In this document: positions 23,881 through 33,700 of the stretch, piece after piece | How positions within the stretch are numbered: the first letter of the stretch is position 1 | How the letters are laid out: each line of letters begins with the position of its first letter | Origin: Elmis aenea | Taxonomy: Eukaryota; Arthropoda; Insecta; Coleoptera; Elmidae | Assembly: GCA_947652605.1 (NCBI GenBank) | Contig: OX393576.1 | Coordinates: forward strand, 47,592,966-47,656,965 | Reading direction: 5' to 3' | Length of the DNA: 64,000 bases | Program-made: the position numbers and the translations under genes | Notes under the pieces: model-generated | Database searches by the model: none | What the model saw: the letters and a program-made list of their open reading frames with translations, nothing else | Told to the model about the DNA's origin: nothing

Positions 23881-25110
23881 TTTTCGTTGATAAAAACTAT
23901 AACCAGAGGAATGAATCTTACAATCTCACAATGAATTTAAAGAATCAGACTGCATTTATTAAGTTTAATAATTTTTTATTAATCACTAAAATATTAAAAC
24001 CAAAATTATAGTAAGGCATAATTATAATATCAATATCACTTGGTGCTCAAAAACACAGCACGGACGGTGACATTTAACGAAAACGTCGACAGCAGAGACA
24101 CAAATCAGGGACGTAGTCAGCTTATAAAGCTTGGTAGGGTCAGGGGTACAAAAATTATGCGATGTTGTAACTTATTCTTTATCTATTACTATCCGAAATA
24201 ATAATATTGCGTAATTTTTTCATAAAAATCATAACAAGTACCGTGGGCCGCGGCCCCAGAGCGACCGGTCCACCGGGATTTCTCCCGGTGTCCCGCCGTC
24301 CCAGTCCTCCACTGCTTGGACATAATATCCTTTCTTTGAAATGTGCAAAAATGCATGGGTTTTAAATCCCGCTCTTTAATTTGAATTTTGTTTATTAAAA
24401 TAAAAGTTGTGGTTTTTGGTGTACGGGAAACGGGAAAATAGATTTTACGAAAGTTAGTTAAGGATCTTTTTTTATTTTTGGTCAACCCCAACTTAGTGTC
24501 CCTGAAAGTTCGGGGGAAAAATGGTCACCTTACCATATGGGTTTAATGATGGGTTTGTCCAACAATAGTTTATTTGTCATTGATATGTGAGAATGTCTGC
24601 TCATAAGCCAGTACATCTTTAGCCAGATGTGTTTGGCTCAAGTAAATCTAGGTGAATTCCCAGGTATTTCACTTCATCCTTTTGCGGAAGACAATTTCCG
24701 TTTAGTGTTATCCCGGGGCCGATTTGGGCCAATGTGTGACACCATTATAGCAAATTCATCTGCGAATGTATCAGGTTCTGTATTGTTGGTTACAGGTAAA
24801 TCAGAAAAGTACAGTAAATATAGGATATTGGGTTGCGCCAAGAACGCTTTCTTGTGGAACACCAGAAAGAATTGAAGCAATCTGGTATGAGTTTCACCAT
24901 GTTTGACTAAAAAGTGTCTGTTAGTTAAATATGATATGAGGATCCTGCAATATGGATGAGGTAGCATTATTTTAATTTTATGTGTCATACCTCTGTGCCA
25001 AACCTTATCAAACGCTTGTGTGATATCTAGGAATGCAATTGTGCAGTATTGTTTGCATTCTAAGTCAGTCTTGATTTCTCTTGTAACTTGATGAGTAAGC
25101 GACTACTGGC

Positions 25111-25999
25111 TCTAGAAAATTATATTTCTAATTCAATATTTTTTTTCACAGATTTACTTATGCTTTAAGCTGTTTCAATTTTTTCCCCAATTATTTATCA
25201 AATTCCTGGTGAAAATAGGCCATAATCAATAAGTTGTTGCTAAGCCTACATATTGCTGATAATATATTTTTTAAGAAGGTACAGTTATCTTACAATATTT
25301 TTGTATTTTAAATTTTAATAAAAATTAGGTTAGCTGTACTAAAATCAATTAGTAATGTGCACTTTAAGAAAGGTCAAAATCTCCTGATACGTTTAATCTA
25401 TTAAGGCATACGTTTTTCTATTTCTTTTTTAAATAAGCAGTTTGTTTTAGAAAACCAAAATTTTTGGCAAGCCCTTAAAAGCAATATTTAATTTAACATG
25501 GCAAACACTTGTAAACGATTTTGTAAAGTGAGGAACGCAAAAGTTTGGAGTTAAGTTAACTCTGAAATAATGAATATTTTCTGTTTGCCAAAAGCTTGTG
25601 GGGCATACATTTTTAATTTATTGTTTAAATTTAGAACATTTGACGTGTTATTTCAAGTTTAAATAACATGAAAATTTAAACTAACGCGTAACGCATTCAG
25701 CACTTACCTATTATACCATCTTCGTGGAAGATGTGCCGTAATATTATTTGGATGTTTTCTTAGCTCTTTATGCTTAACAAGCAAAATCGTTATAATCATG
25801 TTAATTTTATCTTTAAATGTATTTTTTTTTAAAGTAAAAGATCACCGCTTCGCACTGCATATCAACTTTTTGTAAGAATATTATCGGTTATAATACTTAA
25901 GAAGCAAGTTATACCTAAATCACGTAATTTTAGCACAATAATTGTTTGTTCAATAACAATAAAACTGAGACTTATTGATAAGCTCGGCAATGATAAAAT
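25111..25999. other. Unassigned intergenic DNA
   Basis: AT-rich sequence with no coding, RNA or terminal-repeat signal that I can support. Confidence 0.4.
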
Positions 26000-26316
26000 T
26001 GAAAAAATCTACAAGTGGAAGGTAGAGTCAAAGAAAGCAACGGAAATGACTGGGACATTTATAATCCAAGTCAGAAAATAGGTAGGTAGGTACGGAAAAA
26101 TAGGAGAAAAAAAATTGGGGGAAAAGAAGTAGATAGAGATCAAAAACAAAATGGAAAAAGGAGGTTAGGCAGGTACTAGAAGAAAATTGAAATAGCTCGA
26201 AGAATGAGCCACAGTTTGCTAACGATAATAAAGGTGGAGAAACATAATCGAGCATTAGAAAAACATCTCGACACCAAGATGTACAAGGGGGTATGATTAA
26301 GAAGAAGAAGAATTGT
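26000..26316 (+). repeat. Probable decayed LINE 3' end with GAA tail
   Basis: A purine-rich plus strand reads, across frames, as a basic Arg/Lys-rich tail (RRKIGGKEVDRD, then WRNIIEH in another frame, near 26235), and ends in AAGAAGAAGAAG. The intact LINE at 36960-38339 ends with the same kind of GAA tail. This is a weak but consistent match to a LINE 3' terminus. Confidence 0.35.
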
Positions 26317-26561
26317 TTAATTCAACTAATCACTTAAATTTCTAAATAAATATGAAGAACGTAAAACAATAAAGATAATTAAGTAAATATTAATTAATTA
26401 ATCTGTTTGTACTTTAATATAATTACTCTTACAATTGAACTTTATCAAAAGATATTGCAGTTTTAAGAAAATCATTTAATCAATACACAAACACTTGTAG
26501 TAAATGTATGTACCTACGATCGGTATATCTGAAGTTAAGTGCAGATGTTTATCTTTGGGTT

Positions 26562-26567
26562 TATAAG
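26562..26567 (+). promoter_or_regulatory. TATA-like box of the small secreted-protein gene
   Basis: TATAAG is followed about 30 bases downstream by TTCACAGTG (26588-26596), a plausible initiator, and by ATCAGTCAGTC near 26608. The same TTTTTGTTTCACAG could instead be a 3' splice site of a 5'UTR intron. Confidence 0.4.
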
Positions 26568-26621
26568 GTGAAACTTGGGGTTTTTGTTTCACAGTGTATT
26601 AACGCAAATCAGTCAGTCAAA

Positions 26622-27051
26622 ATGTTTTACAAAATAGTATTGTGCTTATGTATCTTTGCTGCTGCTGTAGCAAAACCGAACGAATTTAGTAATGAAGTTG
26701 TAAGTAACATTTCAACACTTTCTACTTATTTAGAACTTAAAATATTTAGGCGTTTAAATTTTAACTGATTATTATTTATAATTTAAGCCCATGTTGACCA
26801 TCGATGATTCCAATATGCCAGTGAATTGGCAAACTAATATCGCAGAACATCTACGAAGTGCTTACGAATTTGAGGTTGATCCATCCCAACGCATTATTCT
26901 TTTCTCTAAACTAGTGACTGCTGATTATGCGTATAAATGGTTTGTCGCGTTAAATGTTACAATGATTTACCCATCCTACGTTACATACTATGGAAAATTT
27001 ACAATCAGTAACGGCAACAACGGAAATGATAGAATATATTTAGTCGTGTAG
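26622..27051 (+). CDS. Small secreted protein, two exons (113 aa)
   Basis: Exon 1 (26622-26699, 26 codons) encodes a signal peptide MFYKIVLCLCIFAAAVA followed by KPNEFSNEV. It ends at a consensus donor GTAAGT (26700). Exon 2 starts at 26788, after an acceptor AATTTAAG, and runs to a TAG at 27049-27051. The intron is 88 bases and the junction is phase 0. The mature chain is about 96 residues without cysteine, with one N-glycosylation site (NVT) and aromatic-rich stretches (DYAYKWF, YPSYVTYYG). It is predicted to be extracellular. I do not recognise the family; small cystatin-fold or hemolymph/salivary proteins are possibilities without support. A TATA-like box and an AATAAA frame the gene. Translating past the donor reaches a stop after 20-odd codons, so splicing is required. 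Confidence 0.78.
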
Positions 27052-27144
27052 CACCAAACGTAGTATAATCGGTTTGAAAGTTTATGTACTCAAGTTTTGT
27101 TGAATAATATATATCGACTATGTATGCAATAATAATATGTATCA

Positions 27145-27150
27145 AATAAA
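27145..27150 (+). terminator. Poly(A) signal of the small secreted-protein gene
   Basis: AATAAA about 95 bases after the stop codon, at the right distance for a compact 3'UTR. Confidence 0.6.
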
Positions 27151-27484
27151 AACCATGATGAATTAAAATTATATTCATTTGATATGAAAAACTTTGTTAA
27201 GAAGTATTTCTTGTCTACAATTGTTTTGAAAAATGTATCCCGTTTCAAACTGATGACTAAATAAAAGGTCCCTCAATTGTTTTTAAATCTGTTTTGTTTC
27301 ACAATGGTGACTTGTCGTTTCAACAAATAGTTTTCAGATATTTGACGTCCCCCACCCCTAGGGGGCGAACGCCACTGGTGTATATTTTTAACAATGCATG
27401 TTTTTCTGTACTATGTTTGGTTTCAAGTATTAAATAGTAAGTGATTTTTTAGTCCTAATTACGTATATCGAAATACTTAAAAAT
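27151..27484. other. Intergenic DNA with a solitary hAT-like end
   Basis: CCCCTAGGGGGCGAACGCCACTGG (split: CCCCTAGGGGGCG, then AACGCCACTGG) at about 27355-27377 reads CCAGTGGCGTT on the other strand, a hAT-type terminus. No partner was found. Confidence 0.3.
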
Positions 27485-28747
27485 ATACAGGTAGTTTCAC
27501 TTGAAACTTTAAAATTTGGGTCTGTTTCCAGTTTAAAAGAAAGTTATGATGCAAAAATGGTACTAGCATTGAATCCAAAACCTTAAACATCAGTAAGTTA
27601 TTTTCTTAAATACAACATCCTAATTTTTTTTACACTCTCGCAAAAAAATGTATGATCCTTCAAAAACATTGAGCCTGTTTTATAGCTATGAAGGAAGACA
27701 GTAATAGTTTTGGCACAACTGAAAAAAAAAACAAGAAAGTTATAATTTCATCTTTTTTCCTACGATTTTTTATATTTAAATGAAGATGTATATTTACCAT
27801 TCCTGTAATTAAATCGATGTTTAAAAAAAATGGTCAGTAACAATTTTTTTAACCAGCGTCCTTTTTGTGTAGGTACCTAATACATTATCAATCGGTATTT
27901 TAGGACTTTGCAAACGATCAAACTCAATTGTATGAAAAATATTGTAGCTCTGATTAGAAACCTAAATTTAAACGTAAGAATAGTAAAATTACAACTTAAT
28001 TACAAAGAATGTTTAAAAAGTTTGTAGAATAAATATAAAATTATAACTGTCTAATTTTTTAAAACTTTAGTTCAAAAATTACCGCGGTGTATCTTCATAG
28101 CCTACTTGAAAATATTACGGGACCCTAATAATTAACAATAAAATCGCGATATCTCGGAAAATAACAATTTTAAGTATTAAACAGGCTTATAATATTTTTA
28201 AAATGTGGTCAATGCATTTTAAATTAATTTATTGTTAATTTAAATTTTAAACGCACTTCTGCTGCCTTTTAAAAGTTGTTAAATGTTGTAACTTTTTGAT
28301 ACTGCTGAATTTGTATAAAAATGTGAATTTCACGGAAACGGTTAACTTCAGGTCCATTTTTGAAGTAAGTTTAAAGATAAATCAATAAAATTGAACATTT
28401 ACAGGATGTTCTACTTTAAATTTCAAAGTTTAAGTCCGTCTCAGGTTAAACTGGATGTTGTACTTATTGTAACCTCAATATTTTCATAATTTTTTTTGGA
28501 TAAGTTTTCTATGTAACCGTTTAAAAAAAAAACAATAAACATATGATCTGATTTTACAAACTGTCACGAAGAGGTGTGTTGCAGTGAACAGCTAGCTCTC
28601 TCTATATGCAACTAATATTCTATTTTGATAACGTTCAGTCATCGAATTGGGAACATACGATAACGGACAGATATCAATTTTCATCGTAAAATCTTTAATA
28701 GTGTTCTAGATATTTGCCTGTTTCTTTACTTTTGCGCAGCACTGTAT
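27485..28747. repeat. Composite repeat related to the foldbacks at 48.1 and 49.3 kb
   Basis: The start ACAGGTAGTTTCACTTGAAA and an internal ACAGGATGTTCTACTTTAAA (28403) are direct, diverged repeats; the latter matches 48064. The right end TTTTGCGCAGCACTGTATA matches TTTTGCGCATCACTGTATA at 48241-48259. The segment 28200-28400 aligns with the right arm of the 49320-50002 foldback (ATTGTTAATTTAAATTTTAA; ACGGAAACGGTTAACTT). Probably several old foldback arms run together. Noncoding. Confidence 0.6.
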
Positions 28748-29573
28748 AACCAAAGATTTAAAAATAAAGATAACCGTCATGTTGATGAAATTTAATGTTT
28801 TCAGTTAGACAAACGCTTTAGAGTTTGGTGACTTTGACACTAAGCTTTAGGATTTGAGAAGACTCACAAGCACTGAATTATTGTCTAGATTTTCAAGTAC
28901 TTCCTGTGACGAGTTAATTAAATCTTCAATTAGAGGGGATAATATCATGTAGTCCAACAGGCGTTGTGTTCCTAATACTTCAGATTACTGCTTGTTGTTG
29001 GGTGTAATGTCATGAGTTTAGTTATTCCATACACGTTTGTGAAATAAATCGCTTCAGTATGGATGCCTACTGAAATATTAGTCACGAACTATAACAATTT
29101 AATTCCAAAGGCCAATTAACGCACTAGTTTGCGATGCATAGCAATCGCCAACTGCATACATAAACATGCTACAGGATGCTTTCATGATGTTGCCTGCAAC
29201 GCTAGACTTGACAAAAAAAAACTAAAAATTATTTCGAATCTTTTTATTGCAGGTAGTTATCGTAAAATGTTTATTTCATGTTGAAATTTGAATAGAAAAC
29301 TCATATTTAACTTTACGTTTATGATGCCGAGGTTTATTAATTTTATTTAGAATTTCCTTTAAAAGCAATAGTGGCAACAAAACTATAGAAATTAAAAAAA
29401 TGTGAGTGTGTTATTAAATTTTTAGATTTATTTTTTTAATTTCCTAATAAGTTAAATTATTGTTATGTAATTTAATAGATGTTTCAATTATTTTAGTGCT
29501 TGTTTAATTTCAAATTTGTTAAATCGTAACATTACTAACCTGATTTGTAAGCAGTATCTCTTATGAAAGAATA
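28748..29573. other. Unassigned intergenic DNA
   Basis: No coding or repeat structure recognised beyond simple AT-rich stretches. Confidence 0.4.
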
Positions 29574-29597
29574 TATATGAATTTATATACTGCTACA

Positions 29598-30933
29598 CAG
29601 GGTTCTCGTTTTTCGCGGGCCACTATGGGGATCTCGTAAACGGTAAGAGTTAAGACTTCGGTTAAATTGGGGCAAAGTTGTATATTCAGGTGCTTAATAA
29701 TTTGACGAAGACAGAACTTATCTAGCTCTTTTAGTTTTTGAGATATAGGGAAAAAAGTAAAAAAGTGGATTTTTGTTTTTTGCCCGTAACTTTTTCATTT
29801 GATGTCAAATTTCATTTTTGTAAAAACATTTTCATGGCCACTTTTTGCAAGGAATCAAATTCCTCAATTATATTTTCCATGCGACGTTTCGTTTTTTTAA
29901 AACCATCATCAGGTCAATTTTTTCTTATGGACGCTATATCTGATTTTAACGCCAATTTGTAGAGCATTTTATTCTGAATTCGACAATGTATAACAGTTGG
30001 CACTTTTTTGAAACAATTGTTGTTAAAAATGGCAAAAACAAGTATTTTATTTAAAACAAATCCTAATCGCCATGGTAAATAATTGTCTTTGTCCCTTTTT
30101 CCTTGTAAACAGGTAAGTAAACTGCATAAAAGTACTAATTAAAAAAATAGGTTCTAATAAATATGTTAGGACGTTTTCTAGACGTTTTTTGTAAACTATG
30201 ACCACATATTATTTGATTACGAACATTTTGTTACAAATAATTGTATGTCAAATAGGGGATTGAATACACATTTTAGAGACATTTATTACTTAACCGAAGA
30301 AAATATTTTAAAAATATTTGCTAATAAGTGAACAATGTTAATGCATTCCTAAGATATTTATTAATACCGATTTTTTTAATTAAATCCCTTTAATAGTAAT
30401 TTCATACGGTTTACTCACCTTCTTCCAAGGAAAAAGGGACAAAGACAATTTTTTATCATGCCGATTAGGATCTGTTTTAAATAAAATATTTGTTTTTGCC
30501 ATTTTTAACAACAATTGTTTCAAAAAAGTGCCAACTGTTATACATTGTCGAATTCAGAATAAAATGCTCTACAAATTGGCGTTAACATCAGATAAAGCGT
30601 CCATAAGAAAAAATTTACTTGATGATGGTTTTAAAAAAACGAAACGTCGCATGGAAAATATAATTGAGGAATTTGATTCCTTGCAAAAAGTGGCCAAGAA
30701 AATGTTTTTACAAAAATGAAATTTGACATCAAATGAAAAAGTTACGGGCAAAAAACAAAAATCCACTTTTTTACTTTTTCCCCTATATCTCAAAAACTAG
30801 AAAAGCAAGATAAGTTCTGTTTGCGTCAAATTATTAAGCACCTGAATATACAACTTTGCCCTAATTTAACCGAAGTCGTAACTCTTACCGTTTACGAGAT
30901 TCCCATAGTGGCCCGCGAAAAACGAGAACCCTG
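29598..30933. mobile_element. Foldback element with CAGGGTT ends and hammerhead-like motifs
   Basis: The ends are CAGGGTTCTCGTTTTTCG and its inverse. The box CTATGGGGATCTCGTAAACG is at 29624-29643 and its inverse at 30892-30911. The arms continue through GGTTAAATTGGGGCAAAGTT and GCCCGTAACTTTTTC, to a loop near 30120-30400. Inside each arm is a CTGATGA-like/GAAAC module (minus 29912-29886; plus 30619-30645, where the first C is T). The element is flanked by a 22-bp direct repeat (29574-29595 and 30934-30955). Both arms produce short open frames, which are artefacts of symmetry. Confidence 0.85.
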
Positions 30934-30955
30934 TATATGAATTTATATACTGCTA

Positions 30956-31489
30956 TATACTAGTATACACTTTTGTCATTTTTCCAATAAATTTTTTATT
31001 TATTTATTCATAATGAAACAAAAAAATTATAATTAATTTTTGAAGCGACAAAAGTCCCAACATCACTATATATTTTTTTATTAGAGACTATTCTTAAAAA
31101 TAAGATAAATGACTTTCAACTAAACTTATATATTCTTATAGTATAATGCTTACACTCCAATTACTTTTGTCTTTGTTAATAAAGATTGTATTTACTGTAA
31201 TTAGCGAAATTATAACAAACAAACTTAATTTTGAACTCCTTATTATACGTATTAATATATTTAATAATTATTATACAGTATAGTAAAACAAAATTAAGTA
31301 GTTTAAAAATTAAACTTTGCAATTTTTAATGCAGTTCTATGAAAAAATGATTAAAGTTATTGAAACACATTTTAATAAAATTCTTGTACTTATTAATAAA
31401 CACATTGCAAGCAAAACAAAATATATTGATTAAGAGGTACGCAAAACTGACTAATTTAGAATCTAAAGTTTAAATGAATTTACTTTTAT
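30956..31489. other. Unassigned AT-rich DNA
   Basis: Nothing beyond AT-rich sequence. It ends with ACTTTTAT, the left target duplication of the next element. Confidence 0.4.
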
Positions 31490-31936
31490 CAAGGCTAGAA
31501 ACCGAAAAAAATTTTGGTTAACGGTTAACCGAAATCAAGAACTTTATTTTTATAACGGTTTTTTTTCCGTAAAAAAACGGTTTTGTGTAAATTATAAACC
31601 GGTTTAAAAAAACCGGTTTTTAACATTATTCAGATTTGGAATGCAAAGTATAAAAAGATATTATCTATTTATAATTTTATAATATATGTACAATCAAGCA
31701 TTCAGTAATTACTTTTGGTAAACTAATGACATTTATACAGATTTTGTATTTTTTGAAAATAATTTTTATTAAAAAGAGATGTTTAAAAAACCGGTTTTTT
31801 ATTATTTTGGTTAAAGGTTACCGTTTTTTTGCCTTTAAAAATAACGGTTTCGGTTTCGGTTAAAAATCACAATTTTGGACAAAAAATACAGGTTAACCGG
31901 TTTAAAACCGGTTTAAAAAACCGGTTTCATGCCCTG
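31490..31936. mobile_element. Second copy of the AACCGGTT-rich hAT MITE, TSD ACTTTTAT
   Basis: This is an inverted, nearly full-length relative of 22668-23091: shared GATTTGGAATGCAAAGTATA, GTACAATCAAGCATTCAGTA and AAATAACGGTTTCGGTTTCG, all in the opposite orientation. The left terminus is CAAGGCTAG (one change from CAGGGCTAG), the right GCCCTG. An exact 8-bp duplication ACTTTTAT flanks it (31482-31489, 31937-31944). Confidence 0.9.
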
Positions 31937-31944
31937 ACTTTTAT

Positions 31945-32339
31945 TGTAGAAAATTTTTCGTATGTATTCAATTATTGTCACTTAGTGCAACAAAACATTA
32001 TGGGCTGTCGCGCACGGGCGATATTTTTACCATGCAACTAAAAATTGCACGATTAAAAATCTCCTGAAAATAATGGCGTTCGCGCACGGGCGATAAAAAA
32101 TCGTAGGTAAGATCATTTGTGAAGCTGAATTTTAATGAAATAGCTTGTGTCACTGCCATAATTTTAAGAAAACAAAAAAAAACTGCAAACAATTGGGGGT
32201 GCATCTATACGCTAATGAAAGGCTATTAAAGAAAAAAACATTGTTTCTTACGGAATCATGATTCGAAATTCTTTAATTACTTTAGAATGTATTGTGACAG
32301 TTTTGATATACTATTGATTTTGATTGGTTCAAGATTTAT
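31945..32339. other. Intergenic DNA with a repeated CGCGCACGGGCGAT motif
   Basis: TCGCGCACGGGCGATA occurs twice in the same orientation (about 32009 and 32080), in an otherwise AT-rich tract. The first copy is preceded by GGGCTG, which could be a Harbinger-like terminus; no inverted partner was found. Confidence 0.3.
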
Positions 32340-32663
32340 TTGCAAGAAACAATTTGCGAAGCCGATTTTTTGGAAATGGCATCAGAAGTTGTAAATCAAG
32401 TCGAATCTGAAGATCACAGCAGTGATGAAGATTGTGAAGTTAATAAGTTCAAAAGGGAGCTGGAAAATTGCCTATATCCATACCAGAAAATGCACAACGA
32501 CGTTTTAAGGACCAGCAAACAAACCAAAATTACAGATTTTTTAAAGAGGGCAGAAGAGGCAAATGATGTTAGGATTCAGAGAGCGAAGGTGTATCATTCA
32601 AGTAAAAAACGTTTACGTTTGTTTGTATCGAGCAGTGATGAGGAAGAAAATTTAGTATATTAA
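32340..32663 (+). CDS. Acidic 107-codon frame, possibly a pogo/Tigger transposase C-terminus
   Basis: The frame starts at a TTG, so the true N-terminus is unknown. It has two acidic serine-rich patches (SEDHSSDEDCE; SSSDEEEN) and the phrase SKQTKITDFLKR, which resembles the KQtsITDFF ending of pogo/Tigger/jerky-type DDE transposases. No catalytic domain is visible upstream. It is most likely the 3' end of a decayed transposon; an unrecognised host exon is the alternative. A stop follows at 32661-32663. Confidence 0.28.
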   Translation: MQETICEADFLEMASEVVNQVESEDHSSDEDCEVNKFKRELENCLYPYQKMHNDVLRTSKQTKITDFLKRAEEANDVRIQRAKVYHSSKKRLRLFVSSSDEEENLVY

Positions 32664-32939
32664 GGATATTGAAATGAAAATAGTTATACATACATATTTT
32701 GTTTGTTTTCGTTTTGTGTAATACATAATGTACAAATGTTAATATTTTTAATGGGAAATAAGTTGCTTGTATGAATTTAAAAAAATATTTGTTTTTTATA
32801 AGTTTTCGGAACCTAACCCCCCTTTTTTTACTGGTTCTGGGTCTCATTAAACACGGTTTCACACAACACGCCATTTTCTAGGAACCTATTTACCGTGTTA
32901 TAGGAGGGTTACCTGTACCTAGGAATCAGTATCACAAGT

Positions 32940-33305
32940 AGAAGAATATTGTAGGATGAACTGAGAAAATAAACAGATGTGGCTAAAAGAATTTCAGGTT
33001 GTTTGAATTACATTATATGATATGGAGAAACCATTATCTAAACCCAGAAAAATTAACAAAGATCTACAAAAGCTTATAGCAGGATCGTATACATTTGGAG
33101 CCAGACCAAAATAGCTATATCATGGAAACAGCAAATGTGACTTTACAAAAAAAACAACAACAAAGCAATAAAAGATACGGAATGCAGTAGTTACAACACG
33201 AATGGGTTGAAGAAAAGCGCACTGTATGGAATAACCATATCGACCGCAGACGAAAGGCTACTTAAGATATCCTCAAACCAGTCTTCAACAGGCTCAAGAA
33301 GTACA
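32940..33305 (+). repeat. Probable decayed LINE 3' coding region
   Basis: Plus-strand reading gives broken stretches such as IWRNHYLNPEKLTKIYKSL and EWVEEKRTVWNNHIDRRRKA, resembling the region after the RT domain of insect LINEs (a 'kW..Hi.R' motif). Stops are frequent. It lies immediately before the SINE, whose 3' part may derive from it. Low certainty. Confidence 0.3.
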
Positions 33306-33325
33306 GAAACACTAAGGAAGCGATA

Positions 33326-33700
33326 CCGAGCTCGATGGCTGGTTGTGTTAACAGTCTAACTTGCAATCTGGAGGTCATGGGTTCGAATCCCAGGGCTGAC
33401 TGTCATTGTAGAGGTTTCAGGTGGTTTCCTCTACACTCTACAGTTAAGGAAAATGCTGTGGCAGTACTTCCAACTATCTTTGCCCATCCTTGACTATCCA
33501 CATCCTTACCCATTATCCTTGTACCTCTAACGACTGAAGAGGGGGTCAATTCCCCTATAAAAAACAGTCTGCCGCGCGAGCGGAACGCACGTGAGCCTAC
33601 GAACAAAGCGATGCGATGGCGAGGCAGCATTCAAAACCCAGTTAAAGAAACAGCACATAGACCTACATCAGAGAAAAAAGAAAAAGATCTAATATATAAT
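33326..33700 (+). mobile_element. tRNA-derived SINE
   Basis: The head contains a pol III B box GGTTCGAATCC (33380-33390) and a weak A box TGGCTGGTTGTG (33336-33347) at tRNA spacing. TTGCAAT sits where an anticodon loop would be (GCA, Cys-like). Stems are too degenerate for a functional tRNA. A body of about 300 bp follows, ending in an A-rich tract (GAGAAAAAAGAAAAAG). The part near 33570-33630 is GC-rich (GCCGCGCGAGCGGAACGCAC). Transcription would be by RNA polymerase III. Confidence 0.6.

Larger units (their letters stand above)
22516..24314 (-). mobile_element. Middle hAT element, TSD CTTGGACA
   Basis: The ends are CAGTAGCGGACTGGGA and the inverse of TCCCAGTCCTCCACTG. The exact 8-bp duplication CTTGGACA flanks them (22508-22515 and 24315-24322). 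GC-rich subterminal sequence (CCGGCCCGGG; CACCGGGATTTCTCCCGGTG palindrome near 24271) is present. It carries the N-terminal part of a hAT transposase on the minus strand. At 1.8 kb, minus a 424-bp nested MITE, it is an internally deleted copy of an autonomous element. Confidence 0.88.
22230..24532. mobile_element. Outer hAT element of the nest, TSD CCATATGG
   Basis: The inverted ends are TAGGGTGACCATTCGTCCC and the inverse of ATGGTCACCTTA. They are flanked by an exact 8-bp duplication CCATATGG (22222-22229 and 24533-24540). TAGGGTGACCA is a familiar hAT terminus. Once the inner element is removed, only about 500 bp of noncoding sequence belongs to this element, so it is nonautonomous. It inserted into the Jockey reverse transcriptase. 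Confidence 0.88.
22080..25110 (-). pseudogene. Jockey-clade LINE reverse transcriptase, split by a hAT insertion
   Basis: Minus-strand remnants, with stops and frameshifts, follow the Jockey RT order. 25110-24900 has HQVTREIKTDLE, then CTIAFLDITQAFDKVWH (motif A) and ILISYLTNRHFLVKHGETHT. 24880-24700 has SGVPQESVLG, then LYLLYFSDLPV and TFADEFA (motif C; the usual FADD is degraded to FADE). 24680-24541 has EVKYLGIHLD, then MYWLMSRHSHISMTNK and KPIIKPIW. The frame then jumps over 22230-24532 and resumes at 22221 with TSGLRL, IQRFQSKLLRSL and APWYKINIRG. The break coincides with the 8-bp duplication of the outer hAT. The 5' part of the LINE (ORF1, endonuclease) is absent, as expected of a truncated copy. 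Inactive. Confidence 0.82.

Noticed and set aside
26508..26768. 86-codon frame read straight through 26700
   Set aside because: It runs through a consensus splice donor into an intron; the spliced model beginning at 26622 is better supported.
30528..30793. Open frames on both strands (also 29738-29962 and 37838-38497) sharing the same peptide beginning MRYR
   Set aside because: They lie in the arms of foldback elements (or antisense to the LINE) and repeat because the arms are inverted copies. They have no domain and different breaks in each copy.
33326..33400. Functional tRNA-Cys
   Set aside because: The B box is good, but acceptor, D and anticodon stems do not pair properly and the A box is weak. 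A tRNA-derived SINE head fits better.
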